Origin: Nautilus pompilius
Lineage: Eukaryota > Mollusca > Cephalopoda > Nautilida > Nautilidae
Direction of reading: 5' to 3'
DNA: 64,000 nucleotides
Assembly: GCA_018389105.1 (NCBI GenBank)
Contig: JACATO010001531.1
Location: 248,001-312,000 of the forward strand
Position 1 is the stretch's first letter, and the number at the start of each line of letters is the position of its first letter. The position numbers and the translations under genes are program-made. A model generated the notes under the pieces. It did not search any database. It was not told where the DNA came from and worked only from the letters and a program-made list of their open reading frames with translations. Positions 1 to 11,709 of this stretch are shown here, piece by piece.

Positions 1-399
1 GTTGGTTGGAAAGAAGCGCTGTAATATCACTCGGCGCCATTTGTATGAAATTAAGGAAAACACAAGATTATAATTACGCTTTTAGTTCTCAGCGCGGCGT
101 CTTTAATCGGTTTGTAGTCTCTATTTTCAAAACTGAATCGTTCTGGCCACTTGTCAGCGCCGTTCTGATAAGAGAGAGAGAGTCAAAGTACGAGGTGGTT
201 AGAATGGGACAGTGAGTAACTCTAGTTGCATTTATTATATGGATAAACCGAAACCAACCATTGCATGAATGAAACCTTTGGGCGGAAATTTATAAAAGGA
301 TCTCAAAGAAAGAATAAAGAAAACAGATGACAGACAACGACTGAAGAATGGACGCGAAGCAGATTTTTATTAGTTTATTTGAACAATTTTCTTTTTTGT

Positions 400-400
<1 letters not shown>

Positions 401-434
<34 letters not shown>

Positions 435-520
435 TATTATTATTATTATTATTATTATGTTGTGTTGTTGTTGTTGTTGATTTTAGTAGTAGTAGTAGTA
501 GTAGTAGTAGTACAGTAGTA
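401..520. repeat. Compound trinucleotide microsatellite (CAT, TTA, GTT, TAG)
   Basis: Four different triplet repeats lie end to end: CAT from 402, TTA from about 433, GTT from about 459 and TAG from about 484 to 519. Each changes into the next through one or two base changes, so the tract probably grew by slippage from point-mutated units. No coding role is visible. Confidence 0.95.
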
Positions 521-3500
521 TATATTAAGCATTCCTTTTTTATTACGGAAGTTTTGTAATTAGCCTTTACTTATTCTGTTGTAGCCTTTCTTTCTCAACC
601 CTTGATGTCTCGTAGAATCCACCAAGAAATATAATTAGATGTCCGTGCCATTGCATAACCCTAACTCTAACTCTTCCCACGGCTTCAGCGAGTCAGCGGG
701 TTTGACGGTGCAGTGAGGGTGAGGTTCAGTGATGCAGAATGCGTCTGCAGTTATGCGAGAGCGACACAGAGGTCTGTCTTTATTTCCCAGCAGTGACAAT
801 GGAGGAAAGCCACCACGTTCGGGCAGCGGATCACCAAGTGCTCAGACACATGGGCGGGCAAAATGATTCAAAAACACTCTCTTTTGCGTGTGTTCCGGTA
901 TTCTCACGAAGCGTTATGTTTTCTTTGTATGAACAAAGCCTCGCAGGCTTGTCCGAATGGCGGTTTTCCCGTAATCGATTAGGGACCAGTAGTTCTTCAC
1001 CGCGGCCCTCGCACACTGTATGCAGTGCCTGTTCGTTCGCAGCTCGGTGCTTTACAGCCAGCCACCGTTATTCAGACGGGGCATTCAATCTACTCAGAAT
1101 AAAATTACATTAAGAAACAAAAACTTCACTGACAGTGAGCAGTTTTGACTGATCTCTCTCTTGTTCAGTCTCCATCTTTACTCTTTGAACTCCAGTCGGT
1201 TTAACAACGAGTTGTACCATCTCGCTGCCAGATCTCCGGGATTCCGAGCTCGACATTTACCTGTACCCAGGTGAACTAATTCTTCGGTCGTTACCGCACG
1301 GCCGACCCATTATTAGCTCCCGGCTCTATTAAATGCCAGTAAAGTTAATTATATGCCGAGAAAAATTTGCTTTCAAAGTTTTACTAACTTTAGTTCCAGT
1401 GGTCACGTGCTCGTGTTCATAAGGGGCTGTCTCCTCGTTCTCTTTTTTTAACATAAGAGGTCAACGGTATTTTCACGCTAGCAACCCAAGGGTCGTCGGC
1501 AAACAGCGTTTTCAGGGTTAGCCGGCCGGTGTCATCTAAAAATAGTGCCTCCTTCGGCTGCGTGGCCACTAAACCTTAAAGTCGACGTGTGCTGTTTGTT
1601 CCCATCAAGCGGTTTTCTGCTGTCCCCTCTCAATTTCTACGTCTCAGAGTCGCGTGCAACTTAAATCTGGAGAAAAGTGAATGTTGTAATTTTCAAACAA
1701 ACGCATGAGTTTCGGGATTTATAGGAAATCTAACTTCGCGGCACCAAGTGGTGCTTGCTGTGTAGCCTTTTTGGTAGAGTGAGTAAGTCTTGGCCGTCTT
1801 CGATTCTTGCCAGGAAAGCAAGGAATGTATCAGCTGGAGAAATTTAGTGCAATAGACGCAGTTGTCATCAGCGACGTCGCTTTACGGTTAAAAAATATGA
1901 AAAATGCTTCCTCCACGGCCAGGACACAACATCCAAAACTCCGAGTGCATATATAACGGCGATCGGTATTCTGCTATTTCCCAACATTCCATTCTTATGT
2001 ATTAAGATAAAAGTGCAAATCTTAGCTTCTTTTGGGTATCTATTGGGTAACCACCAATTTTATTTTTTACTTAGAATATAAAAGCTTGATATTCTCTTCG
2101 TTTACTTACTCGTGCCAGTTATTATTGGTGTGGTATTCCTTTATGATTTTCTTACCTACTTTCATTTTTTTTCTCTATTTTTTAAAAGAATGTTGTGAGG
2201 ATAGTAAGCAAAAGTGCGTCTGGGTAAATGTAGAAATAATATAGAATATAAGTAGTGCTTTAAGTTGACATAGTATGACTTGTGAAACACTCCCAGTTCA
2301 TCAGCCCTTAAGTTTCGAGGCATTATTCCAGGAATGCAATCAATAGGACCTCGGAGGGGATGTAGGTAGACTGCTTTCGATAAGAAGCGACTACGAATGG
2401 AACAGTATTCTGTTCTTGTGGCTTGGAGGATATCTACTAACCATATGTGATAAAAAGAACAAAACAAAAAAAAGTTCTTTTTTTTTTTACTGCTAAGCTT
2501 TGGTTATGTAATCCGATCGTGGCGTCTGACTGTTGTTCTTGTAACAGATGTAAAAATCTCAGAAACAGGCGACCGAATGGATACTTGGAAACGTCAACGA
2601 ACGGCTGTCTTTATTAAAGCTCTGGTGAAATCTCGGAAACCGTTTATAAATCCTTTCAAATAAAATCCCAATGGCGTTCCTCCTCAAAGAAAACATGGGA
2701 GCTAACACAGCTAAATCTACCATGCTGAAGCCACTGATCTCAAATTACCAATATAAGTAATTAATCAAATATTTTCATATCGGTACTTCGCAGGCACATC
2801 TTTTTGAAGTGAGATTGATAAAGGTAGTCATACTGGAACGCATGCAGAAGCACTCAGCAAACATCTCGCATGAGATATAACCGAAGGCCATCTTCTCAGG
2901 GGGTAAGGGGGGGCTCAAAAGAGCGAAGCGCCCCCTGTTAAAATCTATTCAAAATATAGCGGCCTCGTTTGGTACTAATGAAAATTTCCCACGCCTATTT
3001 TCAGTTGTTTTCGTTAATTTTTACTTTTACTTTATCATTCGATACTTAGTATTCATCGTGTTATTTTTAATTTCGTGTCCAATTACAATTCTTTAATCCA
3101 TAATCAGATTATTTAATTAATTTTAAATGTAATCTGTCGTTAATGTACGGGAAAGCTATGGCGTCGCCTATACGTTGTTTGAAACATACAAATTACTCCA
3201 ACATTTCTTTAAATTTAAAAATAAGATAGATGGAAACTATTTAAGAAAAACAAAAAACAACCTGAAACCTGTTAATGAACAAACTTCAGTATCCTACAGA
3301 TAGACAATACGGATATTTACGATTCCGCCATTTGCCGCTTTGTTATATGATTTACATGGGGAAAGAAGAAAACGAAAAAGATCCATTTTAAATAAAATAA
3401 AGACGCGAAAGTCGGTTTCACTCAAAACAATTTTAAAATATGAAATTCATGGCTCCGATTCTGAAGCGAAGTTGCGCAAATAGTTCTTCACTCTTCGACG

Positions 3501-5638
3501 ATTTTCCTTTTGGTTATCATCCCCTTTTCGAGACTTGTGAGACTGAATGCCGGGTTTCAACCAAGCATCCATCAAGTCGTCTGTTCCGTTGACCGTTCCG
3601 TCCTCGAAGCTGGAAGCAGACACGGCGCAGGAAGTCGGCTTGCTAAGTGCCCGCTTTCGTCGTTGGTTTTCGTGTAACATGGAACCTGTCGTCCCGGCAG
3701 AACGTCGATAAACCAGTCACCTCGCGCGACGATACACCAGACCCGGTTTTCTCTTGTCTTTGATCAAGTCAGCGCGACTTCTTTGGAGGGATTAAAAAAT
3801 AATAATAACAATCTCTTTGTGACGTCGGGTATTTCGGTTTTCTCAATGTGAGCAAATATGTACATGTATTTCAGCTCTGACTCCTAGTAAACTTGGTGGT
3901 TGGTTCACAACTTTGCTAAGAATAAGATATTGGCGGAGATCATCGAACGACAACCGCAATGTGTTGGCTTCATTCTCAGACGCGGATTAACGAGAACGAC
4001 AATGAATCAAATTTCGTTTATGTTCTAATACTAACGAAACGATAATTGCCTTTTCTTGCCGGATTAAGTTTCATTATACTTACATAATAATAAAAAAAAA
4101 CAAACAAAAACTAGGAGGAGATTAGTGGTGGCGGAGTTAGAACGTAGCATCATATACGGATGTCGAAACGGATATATGGGGAAAAATGGATGGAAATGTT
4201 GCTATTACTCCTCAGTGTCGTGTGCGTCACACCCACGAGAGAGAGAGATTGTAGGAAAGTAGGTAGGTAAGCTAAAAGTCATGCCTAATGAACAGCTACG
4301 AAGATAAGATATATACATTTTTGAAAAGCTCTGAAAAGAATAAAAATGGTTAAAAGGAACCTCACAACGAAGAGGCGTTCGATGAAGCGCTACACCTAAT
4401 GGAAATTTCGCACATACCGCGCGGAAGGTCAAAAATAAACAAATCCTGTTTTCGTATAAATTAATGATTTTATGCTCTGATTCGTGGCACGAAAGATTGT
4501 TGGCGTTCATTGCAAATTTTGCAGTTGCCCTTTTCTTTTTCTGATAAGTGATGGGCACAAAATTCTCGCCAAGTATTTACAGGAGCTGTTGGCGAAAGCC
4601 CCGCAGCGCCATCTAGCGGATGAAAGCTCGCGAGATAGAGTTTCACTCCCGCAAAAGCGCGGTTCCGGAGATACTGGTGTCTAGTAAAGTGGGGTTTTGC
4701 ACTCGGTGATGGGACCCGCGGTTCTGTGCTAAGCGAAGTTTTCTCACCGACGAGCGTGGGGCCGGTGGTGTAAGCAAGTCGTCGTGACGCCACCACGCTG
4801 CCACCCTCCGTCCAAGATCGACGTTGGTTCGTCCGATGGAATTTCCTCCGACGATGAGCCAGATGAATCTCGTCCGCATTCTCAGGGCTCGAATTTTCTT
4901 AGTTACGGCGTCTAGACTTATTTGAGAACCGACTACGGCTGAGGTCCAGTTTGATTGCTTCTTTTTATGCAATCACAGGAAATCTATGTTGCTTTTGCCA
5001 AACTGTGAATGGAGGGGGCGTGAACCATCAGTAGAGTCGGCATTAGCTTTTAAGCCACTAATCAATACAAATGTCATTCAACGTTAGGTACACATTCCGG
5101 AATACGGATCACCAAGCGCAAAGAATGGAGATATTTCTGCGTGGGTCATTATTTCAAAACCCGTAGTATCGGGACCGCCGTGGAGAACAGACTATAGAGT
5201 CAAGAATTCACAGGAACCAGTGGTGGGTTAAGCGGAATTAAAATAACGAATATTTACTGGAGATAATGTTAGAATGAAATAAATCAACCTCAAACACTTC
5301 AAATAACGCTGACGAGCTCGGTCCAAGAAAAAACAAAGTTATAATCTTCATTTTGAGCGTTAGATGGGTGTAATGAAGTCTTTTAACGGTACGTTAGTTT
5401 TGAAAACGGGTATCATTTACTGCTGCTAAACTTTCATGTTGCTATGCCTACGAGGGCAGGGGACAAGTTCTAAATAGTATTTATATTACACAACAATTCT
5501 CAGATGCTAAGCATACAATTACGGGTTTAGGCTGGCCCTGACTGCCAAGTTTTGATTTTTTTTTTTTTTCCGTCTGTGGATAAGGAACACTAAGTCATCA
5601 AAAGATAATAACGCAAAGAAAAGTAATAAACTCCCGGC

Positions 5639-5641
<3 letters not shown>
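521..5641. other. Intergenic, CpG-rich, no gene recognised
   Basis: No recognisable protein, RNA gene or complete transposon was found. CpG is frequent. The block at 4,560-4,970 is GC-rich and has overlapping open frames on both strands, the longest about 109 codons, but none resembles a known protein. A 77-codon basic, hydrophilic frame on the minus strand at 3,447-3,680 starts with ATG and ends in an acidic tail. It cannot be told from chance here. A short stem with GGGGG and CCCCC arms lies at about 2,896-2,940. Confidence 0.6.
5018..5070 (+). repeat. Dispersed repeat, copy 1
   Basis: This 53-bp stretch is nearly repeated at 9,067-9,112. Shared blocks are GGCGTGAACCATC, GTAGAGTCG, CATTA and CACTAATCAATACA. 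The copy here is longer in the middle by a few bases (GCTTTTAAGC). It is probably a conserved part of an older interspersed repeat whose full length cannot be traced. Confidence 0.75.
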
Positions 5642-5675
<34 letters not shown>

Positions 5676-5722
5676 TCTCTCGCTCTCTCGCTCGTTGTGA
5701 GTGTGTGTGAGAGAGAGAGAGA
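5642..5722. repeat. CT tract followed by GA tract
   Basis: A (CT)n tract at about 5,643-5,672 is followed after roughly 35 bp by (GT)n and (GA)n at about 5,699-5,722. The CT and GA tracts are complementary, so a transcript or single strand could fold into a hairpin. Confidence 0.9.
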
Positions 5723-7294
5723 TGGTGAGAGATCCTAAGACAACCAACGGTGGTGAGATGATTTAGGAAGTTGCAGGTTGGTTGAAAACAATCCGAAAGA
5801 ATTATTCGAGTTGAAGCGATCGAAGCCCCTGTGGGACGATCGGCGAGTTAAAAATGAGAAGAAAGTTGGATGGCAGTAAAGTGTTTAGGATATTCAGATA
5901 TCAAGCAAGTTTTCCGGGGTCTCTCTTCTCGGTGGGTTCCCCAACTGATGCTAATGCAGTTAATTGTAATTCCTATTTTGGCTATCAATTAAACTTTGAC
6001 CTAGGGTCCGTAAATAGAGTTCATGCAGCAAAAATGCGAGGTTCACCTGTTATAATAAAACTTAACGCTGGAAAAATTATAATTCTTGTTTGTTTAATTA
6101 TTTTCTTCTCTTTTTTGGGAGGGAGGTGATGTCTCAAAATAACTGAGTACAGGGCCATTATTGGCGATATCTTGGCTACTAAAAAGAGGAAGGTATCTGT
6201 CTGCACGGAATGATGAGAAATATCGGCGCGGCTCAATGTTCCTACTTATCGGGGCAAACGTCTGAGGGCTTAAACAGTGCAGCCGTCTGCCTAACAGCAA
6301 CCTTCTCGAACTTCATAGCCCCTGACGAATCGTTGAATGCGTGGACTGAGTGAGTGCGGTAGATAGGGAGGGTGTCGATCAACCAAGGGGATGGGATTGT
6401 GCAATGGAGTCAAGGTGCGGATCCCACACCAACAGGTGTGCTGCACAAAAGAACTATACATTCAGTAGAATTTTTTTTAAAGGGCGAACTATAAGTCAGA
6501 GAATAGTCAAAGAATAAGAAAGACACTAGCATTTATTTTAAAGCGCGTCTCTCGAAACTTTTTGACCATCGCTGCGTTGTAGCAGCAGACGAGACGAGCC
6601 TCTATTCGGGGCAGACCTGCCGGTCTTTGGTCAGCAGCCATACTGTTTCAAAAATGGCCGGTTCTTTAAATAAGTATTTTTCTGCTATTTTTCCTATCTG
6701 GCATAATATTAATAATAATAATAACAACAACAAGTTCCTAGTGGTTTAATATTTAGACTGTTGACTTAAATTTTCAAAATTCTTCAGGAATTTGCTGTTA
6801 TTTCTTTTTATTTTTAAAATCCTTTTCATTTGTATAAGAAATTCCGGATGTCTGCGACCTCCAAGTCAGTCCGCTCGTGGGAGCATAAGGGATATGGGAA
6901 CCCTGGTGAAATGGGTGGTCTTGTTTAAAAAAAACACAAACAGAAGAAAACAAAACAATTAATTACTTGAAAGAATTTTCGAACTTTTTTGAAAGAGGAA
7001 GAAAATCGCGACGTTAAAGGCCGACGGCGACCAAAGATAGCTGAGCATGCGTAAAGGTGACCTGGAATTTGAAGATAAAGAAGAATATTCGAATGCTGGT
7101 AATAAGAACAATGGCGATGATTTAGAGACCCGCATTAGAATTCTACTTGAGAAAAGAAACAAACCAAACGAAAACATTAATGCCGATTGTAAATATACAT
7201 AGAGTAAATTACAAAAAAGTGCATAATAAAATATATTACTATTTAGTCTGCTTGTTTTATAGTAATAATATAATCAATTTAGATAAGTTTATGA
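5723..7294. other. Intergenic, no gene recognised
   Basis: Open frames here are short and do not resemble known proteins. Small AT-rich and triplet runs are present, for example near 6,708-6,731. A short palindrome CACACCAACAGGTGTG lies near 6,427. Confidence 0.6.
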
Positions 7295-7332
<38 letters not shown>

Positions 7333-7344
7333 ATTATTATTATT
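7295..7344. repeat. (TTA)n microsatellite
   Basis: About 50 bp of almost pure ATT/TTA triplets with one interruption (TTAATTA). Confidence 0.95.
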
Positions 7345-7508
7345 CAGTTTGATGAAGTTAAAAAAATTTAGTTTTTCGAATGTAAAATATAAAAAAACTG
7401 TGTTTGCATAATAAGTTATCACATAATTTTCACAAGTTATTTTAAAAATCTTTTATTTTCAGGAATATTTAAAAAAATTTAATTAGTACTGATTTTGTTT
7501 TCTTGACA

Positions 7509-8105
7509 TCACACACACACCACACACACACACATCACACACACCACACACACACACATCACACAACCACACACACACACACACATCACACACACACACC
7601 ACACCCACACACACCACCACACACCCACACACACACACCACACACACACCACACACCATCACACCACATCACACACACCACACCACACACACACCACACA
7701 CATCACACCCACACATCACACACACACACACCATCACACCACACACCCACACCTCACACACACCACACACACATCACACATCACACACCACACACCACAC
7801 ACCACACCACACACATCACACACACACCACACACATCACACACCACACCACACACACACACATCACCACACACCACACATCACACACACACACACCACAC
7901 ACACACCACACACACACCACAACACATCACACCACACACCACACACACACACACCCACACATCACACACCACACACACACCACACCACCACACACACACA
8001 CATCACACACACACCACACATCACACACAACACACCACATCACCACACACCACACATCACACACATCGCACACCACACACACACACACACATCACACACA
8101 CACAC
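7509..8105. repeat. CA-rich low-complexity tract, nearly G-free
   Basis: About 597 bp composed of CACAC runs interrupted by ACC and ATC, with T only in the ATC interruptions and a single G near 8,068 on this strand. The plus strand can be read as one open frame of His, Thr and Pro because the tract lacks G and so lacks TAG and TGA. This is a composition effect and not evidence for a protein. The tract is irregular, more like a degenerate simple-sequence array than a pure dinucleotide microsatellite. Confidence 0.95.
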
Positions 8106-8329
8106 TCTGCAGCATCTACATACGGTAAACGTTTTTGCCAAAAGTTAACTCGTCTCCTGATAATAGGTTTCTTGATGTCTTTGCAGGCGAGCACTGACTT
8201 CCACGACCACTTTAATATAATATTACAATTTGGATAAAAATGTCAAACTTAAGGTACTCATTTCCATCTTTAAATAATTAAACAACACTGCCGCGGTTAT
8301 TGCATTTGTTCCTAGAAAATCTCTCCAAC

Positions 8330-8835
8330 AGTTAATTTAAAAAAATGGTATTTTCCCTCCCAAACCTCGGACGTAGACCTGCTGAATAATTCATCACTCT
8401 TCGCTTCAGATAAGGCAATGAGTGGGCGTGGAAACGACACAGAAACCCGGAACTACGTTGTATGACAGTTGTAAGTGATAGCGAAGACCTCTGACCTCTC
8501 CCCGCCACTATCACATGTTCGCCTTCCCAGAAGCGAGTCTCGTTCAAATCCCCCCCCCACTCACCACCTTCTACGATCGCTGTTTCTCCGCCGCGCGCGT
8601 GTGCGTGTGTACACGTCCTTACAACCGCAGTCCGAACAGACAACCAACCGACCGCCCGCCCGCCCGTGCACGGGTGTGGATCGTACCGACGGAGTCTGTC
8701 CCGCTACCGCCTTTCTATAATTAGCTCGAACAAATCTGCACTGTTGAAGCACGCTCGGTAGGGAAGTCTTCTGCTGCTAACACCCACCCACGTCTCTCCT
8801 CCACAGCAGCCGGGCCCGAAAACCGGGGGACAGAG
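8330..8835 (+). promoter_or_regulatory. CpG-rich 5' flank and likely 5' UTR of the SDR gene
   Basis: The 500 bp before the dehydrogenase start codon are clearly richer in G, C and CpG than the flanks, including GCGCGCG and CCGCCCGCCCGCCC runs. This is typical of a promoter or first-exon region. No clear TATA box is placed. The transcription start is not visible from sequence alone, so the boundaries are approximate. Confidence 0.5.
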
Positions 8836-8983
8836 ATGGTGGATTGGAACCTTGTGAAGGAAGCTTGCCTGACGCTGCTCGTGTTCGCCTACCACTTCGT
8901 CGAGGGGATCGTCAAAGCGCTGTTGCCGTCCAAGTTGTACGCCAAAGACGTTCGGGGGCAGACAGTGCTGGTTACAGGATCAG
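8836..8983 (+). CDS. First coding exon of a membrane-anchored short-chain dehydrogenase (SDR16C / retinol dehydrogenase type), partial
   Basis: The exon gives 49 complete codons plus one base, starting MVDWNLVKEA and ending in TVLVTGS, with the split codon completing a Gly. ATG has a favourable context (G at -3 and G at +4). Residues 10-30 are hydrophobic and end in LLP, fitting the N-terminal membrane anchor of SDR16C, RDH10 and HSD17B11-like enzymes. Residues 37-50 (KDVRGQTVLVTGS then Gly) match the first beta strand and the start of the TGxxxGxG nucleotide-binding motif. The exon stops inside this motif at a strong donor, AG|GTAAGT, with a phase-1 intron; reading on gives a stop at once. 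Family members use NAD(P)(H) to oxidise or reduce retinoids, steroids or similar lipids at the endoplasmic reticulum or lipid droplets; which substrate applies here cannot be read from 49 residues. No second exon carrying the rest of the motif was recognised downstream. A retrocopy is unlikely because the donor is intact. Confidence 0.82.
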
Positions 8984-9066
8984 GTAAGTGAAGGTTACTC
9001 CAGCTCGTCTATCCTACTATCTGTCCTCCCAGCTGGTGGTATGAAACGTGCGCTCGTGTGTGTGTG

Positions 9067-9112
9067 GGCGTGAACCATCGGTAGAGTCGACATTAAGTCA
9101 CTAATCAATACA
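9067..9112 (+). repeat. Dispersed repeat, copy 2
   Basis: Matches 5,018-5,070 over GGCGTGAACCATC, GTAGAGTCG, CATTA and CACTAATCAATACA (here TCACTAATCAATACA), with a short internal deletion. This copy begins 83 bp inside the SDR first intron. Confidence 0.75.
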
Positions 9113-10989
9113 GCACCCCCTCTCCCCCGATAAAGTCTCTCTTCCCATTGACAGTGCCCAGTGTGCCACCTTTCAACTGTGTAAACTTGCTTTGGTGTTT
9201 CTTCTGACGATATATGCTTCTGTAGACTTCCTGATTAATAACTGTTTTTGTAAAAACATTTAAATTGTTTGGGTTTGGATATTCTTCACAGTGGTTTTGT
9301 TTTAAGTTTCTTGGTCATGTATCTGTAGAAAGGATGAAACCGCATCATATTAACAATACATTAGTCACGCCATCACATCCGTGTACGGAAGGGGGCATTT
9401 ATTCATATTCAGCGAGAGGTCTTTTATGGAAGAGAGGAAAGCTATAATAGCCATGTTGCCACAGATAGTAAGCTTTGTAGAGAATTACAAGCGGGGAGAA
9501 CATTTCTTTCTTTACTAATACTTAATGCTAAAAGAAGACAGGTGTTTTAAAGTGTCGTTCATGAAGGTTTCACACCTTAGTTGCAGGAGCGGGTGCTTCT
9601 CTTTCGATTCAACACCAGTGCATTCACAACCTCTCTTTAGGATGCCGTTAGAAACTACAAGAGATTTGTACCCGAGTAAGCTCAAAACAGTTTTTAAAGT
9701 TTCATGTTTTACTCTGCCGATAACACAGACAAATGTTTGCTTTTTACAGCATTTCTAGAAGTCACGAGCACGTGAAACCCGAATACTTTTTACCAATAAC
9801 GAGAGAGGGATGTTGAAGGCATTTCCTCAGATCTTACTGTTAGTTTGTAACTTCTCCAGATAGAAGAGCACTATAATGCTTATTTTCTTCTAGCACGGCT
9901 TGTCTCCCTTGGCTGCTTACAAGACACACATCCGAATATGTTGGGTTCTCGCATACCTGAGAGACTTTTTGATTCTCTTTGAATTCTCTGGAGCTTTCTA
10001 TCTAAAATTCTTTCGTTCTAGGCTTCTTAGAATTTTAGCTCTCTCGCAGACACAGCATAAATGGATGGTGCAGTTCGAAATGTGAAATTTTCAAACAATT
10101 GTCAACCCAAACAACGATAGATTTTACAAAACAAGGTTAAGTAGAAAACAGTTTAATTTAAAAAAAAAAACAAACAAAAAACTTGCATGTTCAGTTTAGG
10201 GTGGGGTTTTACTGGTGACCCCGTGAGCATGCGGCAATGAACTGTTCCCTCTGTACGGATTTTTATTTCCCCGTGGTGCAGAGTCGCGTGACGTAATGTT
10301 ATTATTAACTGAAGCTCCCACTCATAATAGGGCAGTGTCCTCCATCCACTCGATCAAGTGCGGAAGGCGCGTTGTAGATGTTTACTCAACATCTTTTCCC
10401 CACTCTAACAACACGTCATTCGAACGAACGGACTCCTCTCGGCATCCGATCCCGCCTGTTTCTAAGGTGATGCCGTTAGCCACGCCCATATGCTTCGCGC
10501 GCGTGCTGTGTGTCGCTTTCTTCTTGAGTTACTTATCTTAACATAACCCAGTAATAAGGATATGGCGCGGGTGTGTGGGCCTTTAACGAGGAAAGACGGA
10601 TCTATTCTCTTCATCACTGAAGATTTCTAACCCTAGAACGATGGCTGCTTTTAGATAAAACTTCACACTGTCCGTGTAAATAGATATCAGGTATCGAATC
10701 GATGTTTTGGAAAAAAACAACAACCACGTACTGTTTTATCATTAACCCTCTATCGATTAAAACCTTCCAGTAAGGGAGATAACTAACAAACAATCAAGCT
10801 TTTCCAGAAAGTTAAAAAGAGTGCTTGAGCAGGTAAACCAAATTCTTTACTAAAACAAGTGGATTACCAAAAAGGTTCAACATAGGTTCTCTAGAATGTT
10901 TACAGGACTTTAAGGACCACTGAAGTTTTAATGATAATCAGATAACATTTATACCGCAACCAGATCCTTTAACACATGATAAACTACAT

Positions 10990-11017
10990 ATACCATTGAT
11001 TTCAACGGAATTTCAGT
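10990..11017 (+). repeat. Short dispersed repeat, copy 1
   Basis: A 28-bp block, ATACCATTGATT then TCAACGGAATTTCAGT, recurs at 23,469-23,496 with two differences. It is probably a conserved piece of an older interspersed repeat. Confidence 0.6.
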
Positions 11018-11164
11018 AAATCAAACTTTCGATATTTTTCAAACATGTAGGAGAGACGCCATGGTTCTCCTGTTGAGTAGATCAGAAACAACTGAACATC
11101 GTATGCTTGTTTAGAGTGCTGTAAGGTGCCCATTTGTGCGTCAGTTTTTCAAGATTGTGTATTA

Positions 11165-11707
11165 CAGTCGACCCCCGCGTAATCGGGCCCCCCCCGGTTA
11201 TTCGCGGAATTTTCCTTAGAACCTAACTAATAATTGTTCGTGGAAGCCCCCGCATATTCGCGGAATCGCAAATATCTTCCGCGATTTTTTATATGGCTTT
11301 TTTCGTGGCAATATATATTTTTTCACGCTTTTTAACGTTAAATTATTAATCACAATATAATTTACTAATTTTGTAATATAAATACTAACGTAAATTCAGC
11401 ACAATATCAATATAAAATAAACGCTATTGGCTGGAGGTTTGAATGTAGCCAATCCGAGAGCGTCATTTCTCCTCGCTGCTGATTGGCTGCAGCCCAGCAG
11501 CCCCCGCATCATCCCAGTTTACCGCGTGTAGCTATCTCGAGTGTTTGGCTGAGTGTTGTATTTTTTATTAATTTATTATTATATATTTACTTATATTTTA
11601 CGTTATATTTTGACGTTTATAGGCATTTATAGGCATTTTAATGGACCATGTCCAATATTCGCGGGTGCTCAAGGGACGTAACCACCGCGAATACTTGGGG
11701 ACAACTG
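11165..11707 (+). mobile_element. Tigger/pogo-like MITE, copy 1
   Basis: A 543-bp non-autonomous DNA transposon. It begins CAGTCGACCCCCGCG and ends in the near-complement, GGGGACAACTG, giving imperfect terminal inverted repeats. TA flanks both ends (11,163-11,164 and 11,708-11,709), the target duplication expected for Tc1/mariner/pogo elements. The CAGT(T/C)G(A/T)CCCCCG...TTCGCGG end resembles Tigger/pogo termini. No transposase is encoded. The middle (11,425-11,490) has three CCAAT-box-like motifs (ATTGGCT, AGCCAAT, ATTGGCT), shared by the other two copies. It is unusually CpG-rich. Confidence 0.88.
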
Positions 11708-11709
11708 TA

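Larger units (their letters stand above)
8984..11164 (+). other. Start of SDR gene first intron, no exon recognised
   Basis: The stretch begins with the donor GTAAGTGAAGG and holds no recognisable exon. It contains copy 2 of the dispersed repeat and only short chance open frames. It is intronic if the SDR gene continues on the plus strand, which I infer from the donor only. Confidence 0.55.

Noticed and set aside
648..675. Telomere-like TAACCCTAACTCTAACTC
   Set aside because: Only about two degenerate units; too short to call interstitial telomeric DNA.
3447..3680. 77-codon basic open frame on the minus strand
   Set aside because: Plausible composition but no recognised domain, no splice support and no neighbouring exon.
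7503..8237. 244-codon open frame rich in His, Thr and Pro
   Set aside because: It is the translation of a nearly G-free CA-rich tract; lack of G removes two of three stop codons. No start context or conserved region.
8543..8553. GTTCAAATCCC, a tRNA B-box-like sequence
   Set aside because: No acceptor stem, D arm or A box at the proper distance; it is a chance match in the GC-rich promoter region.
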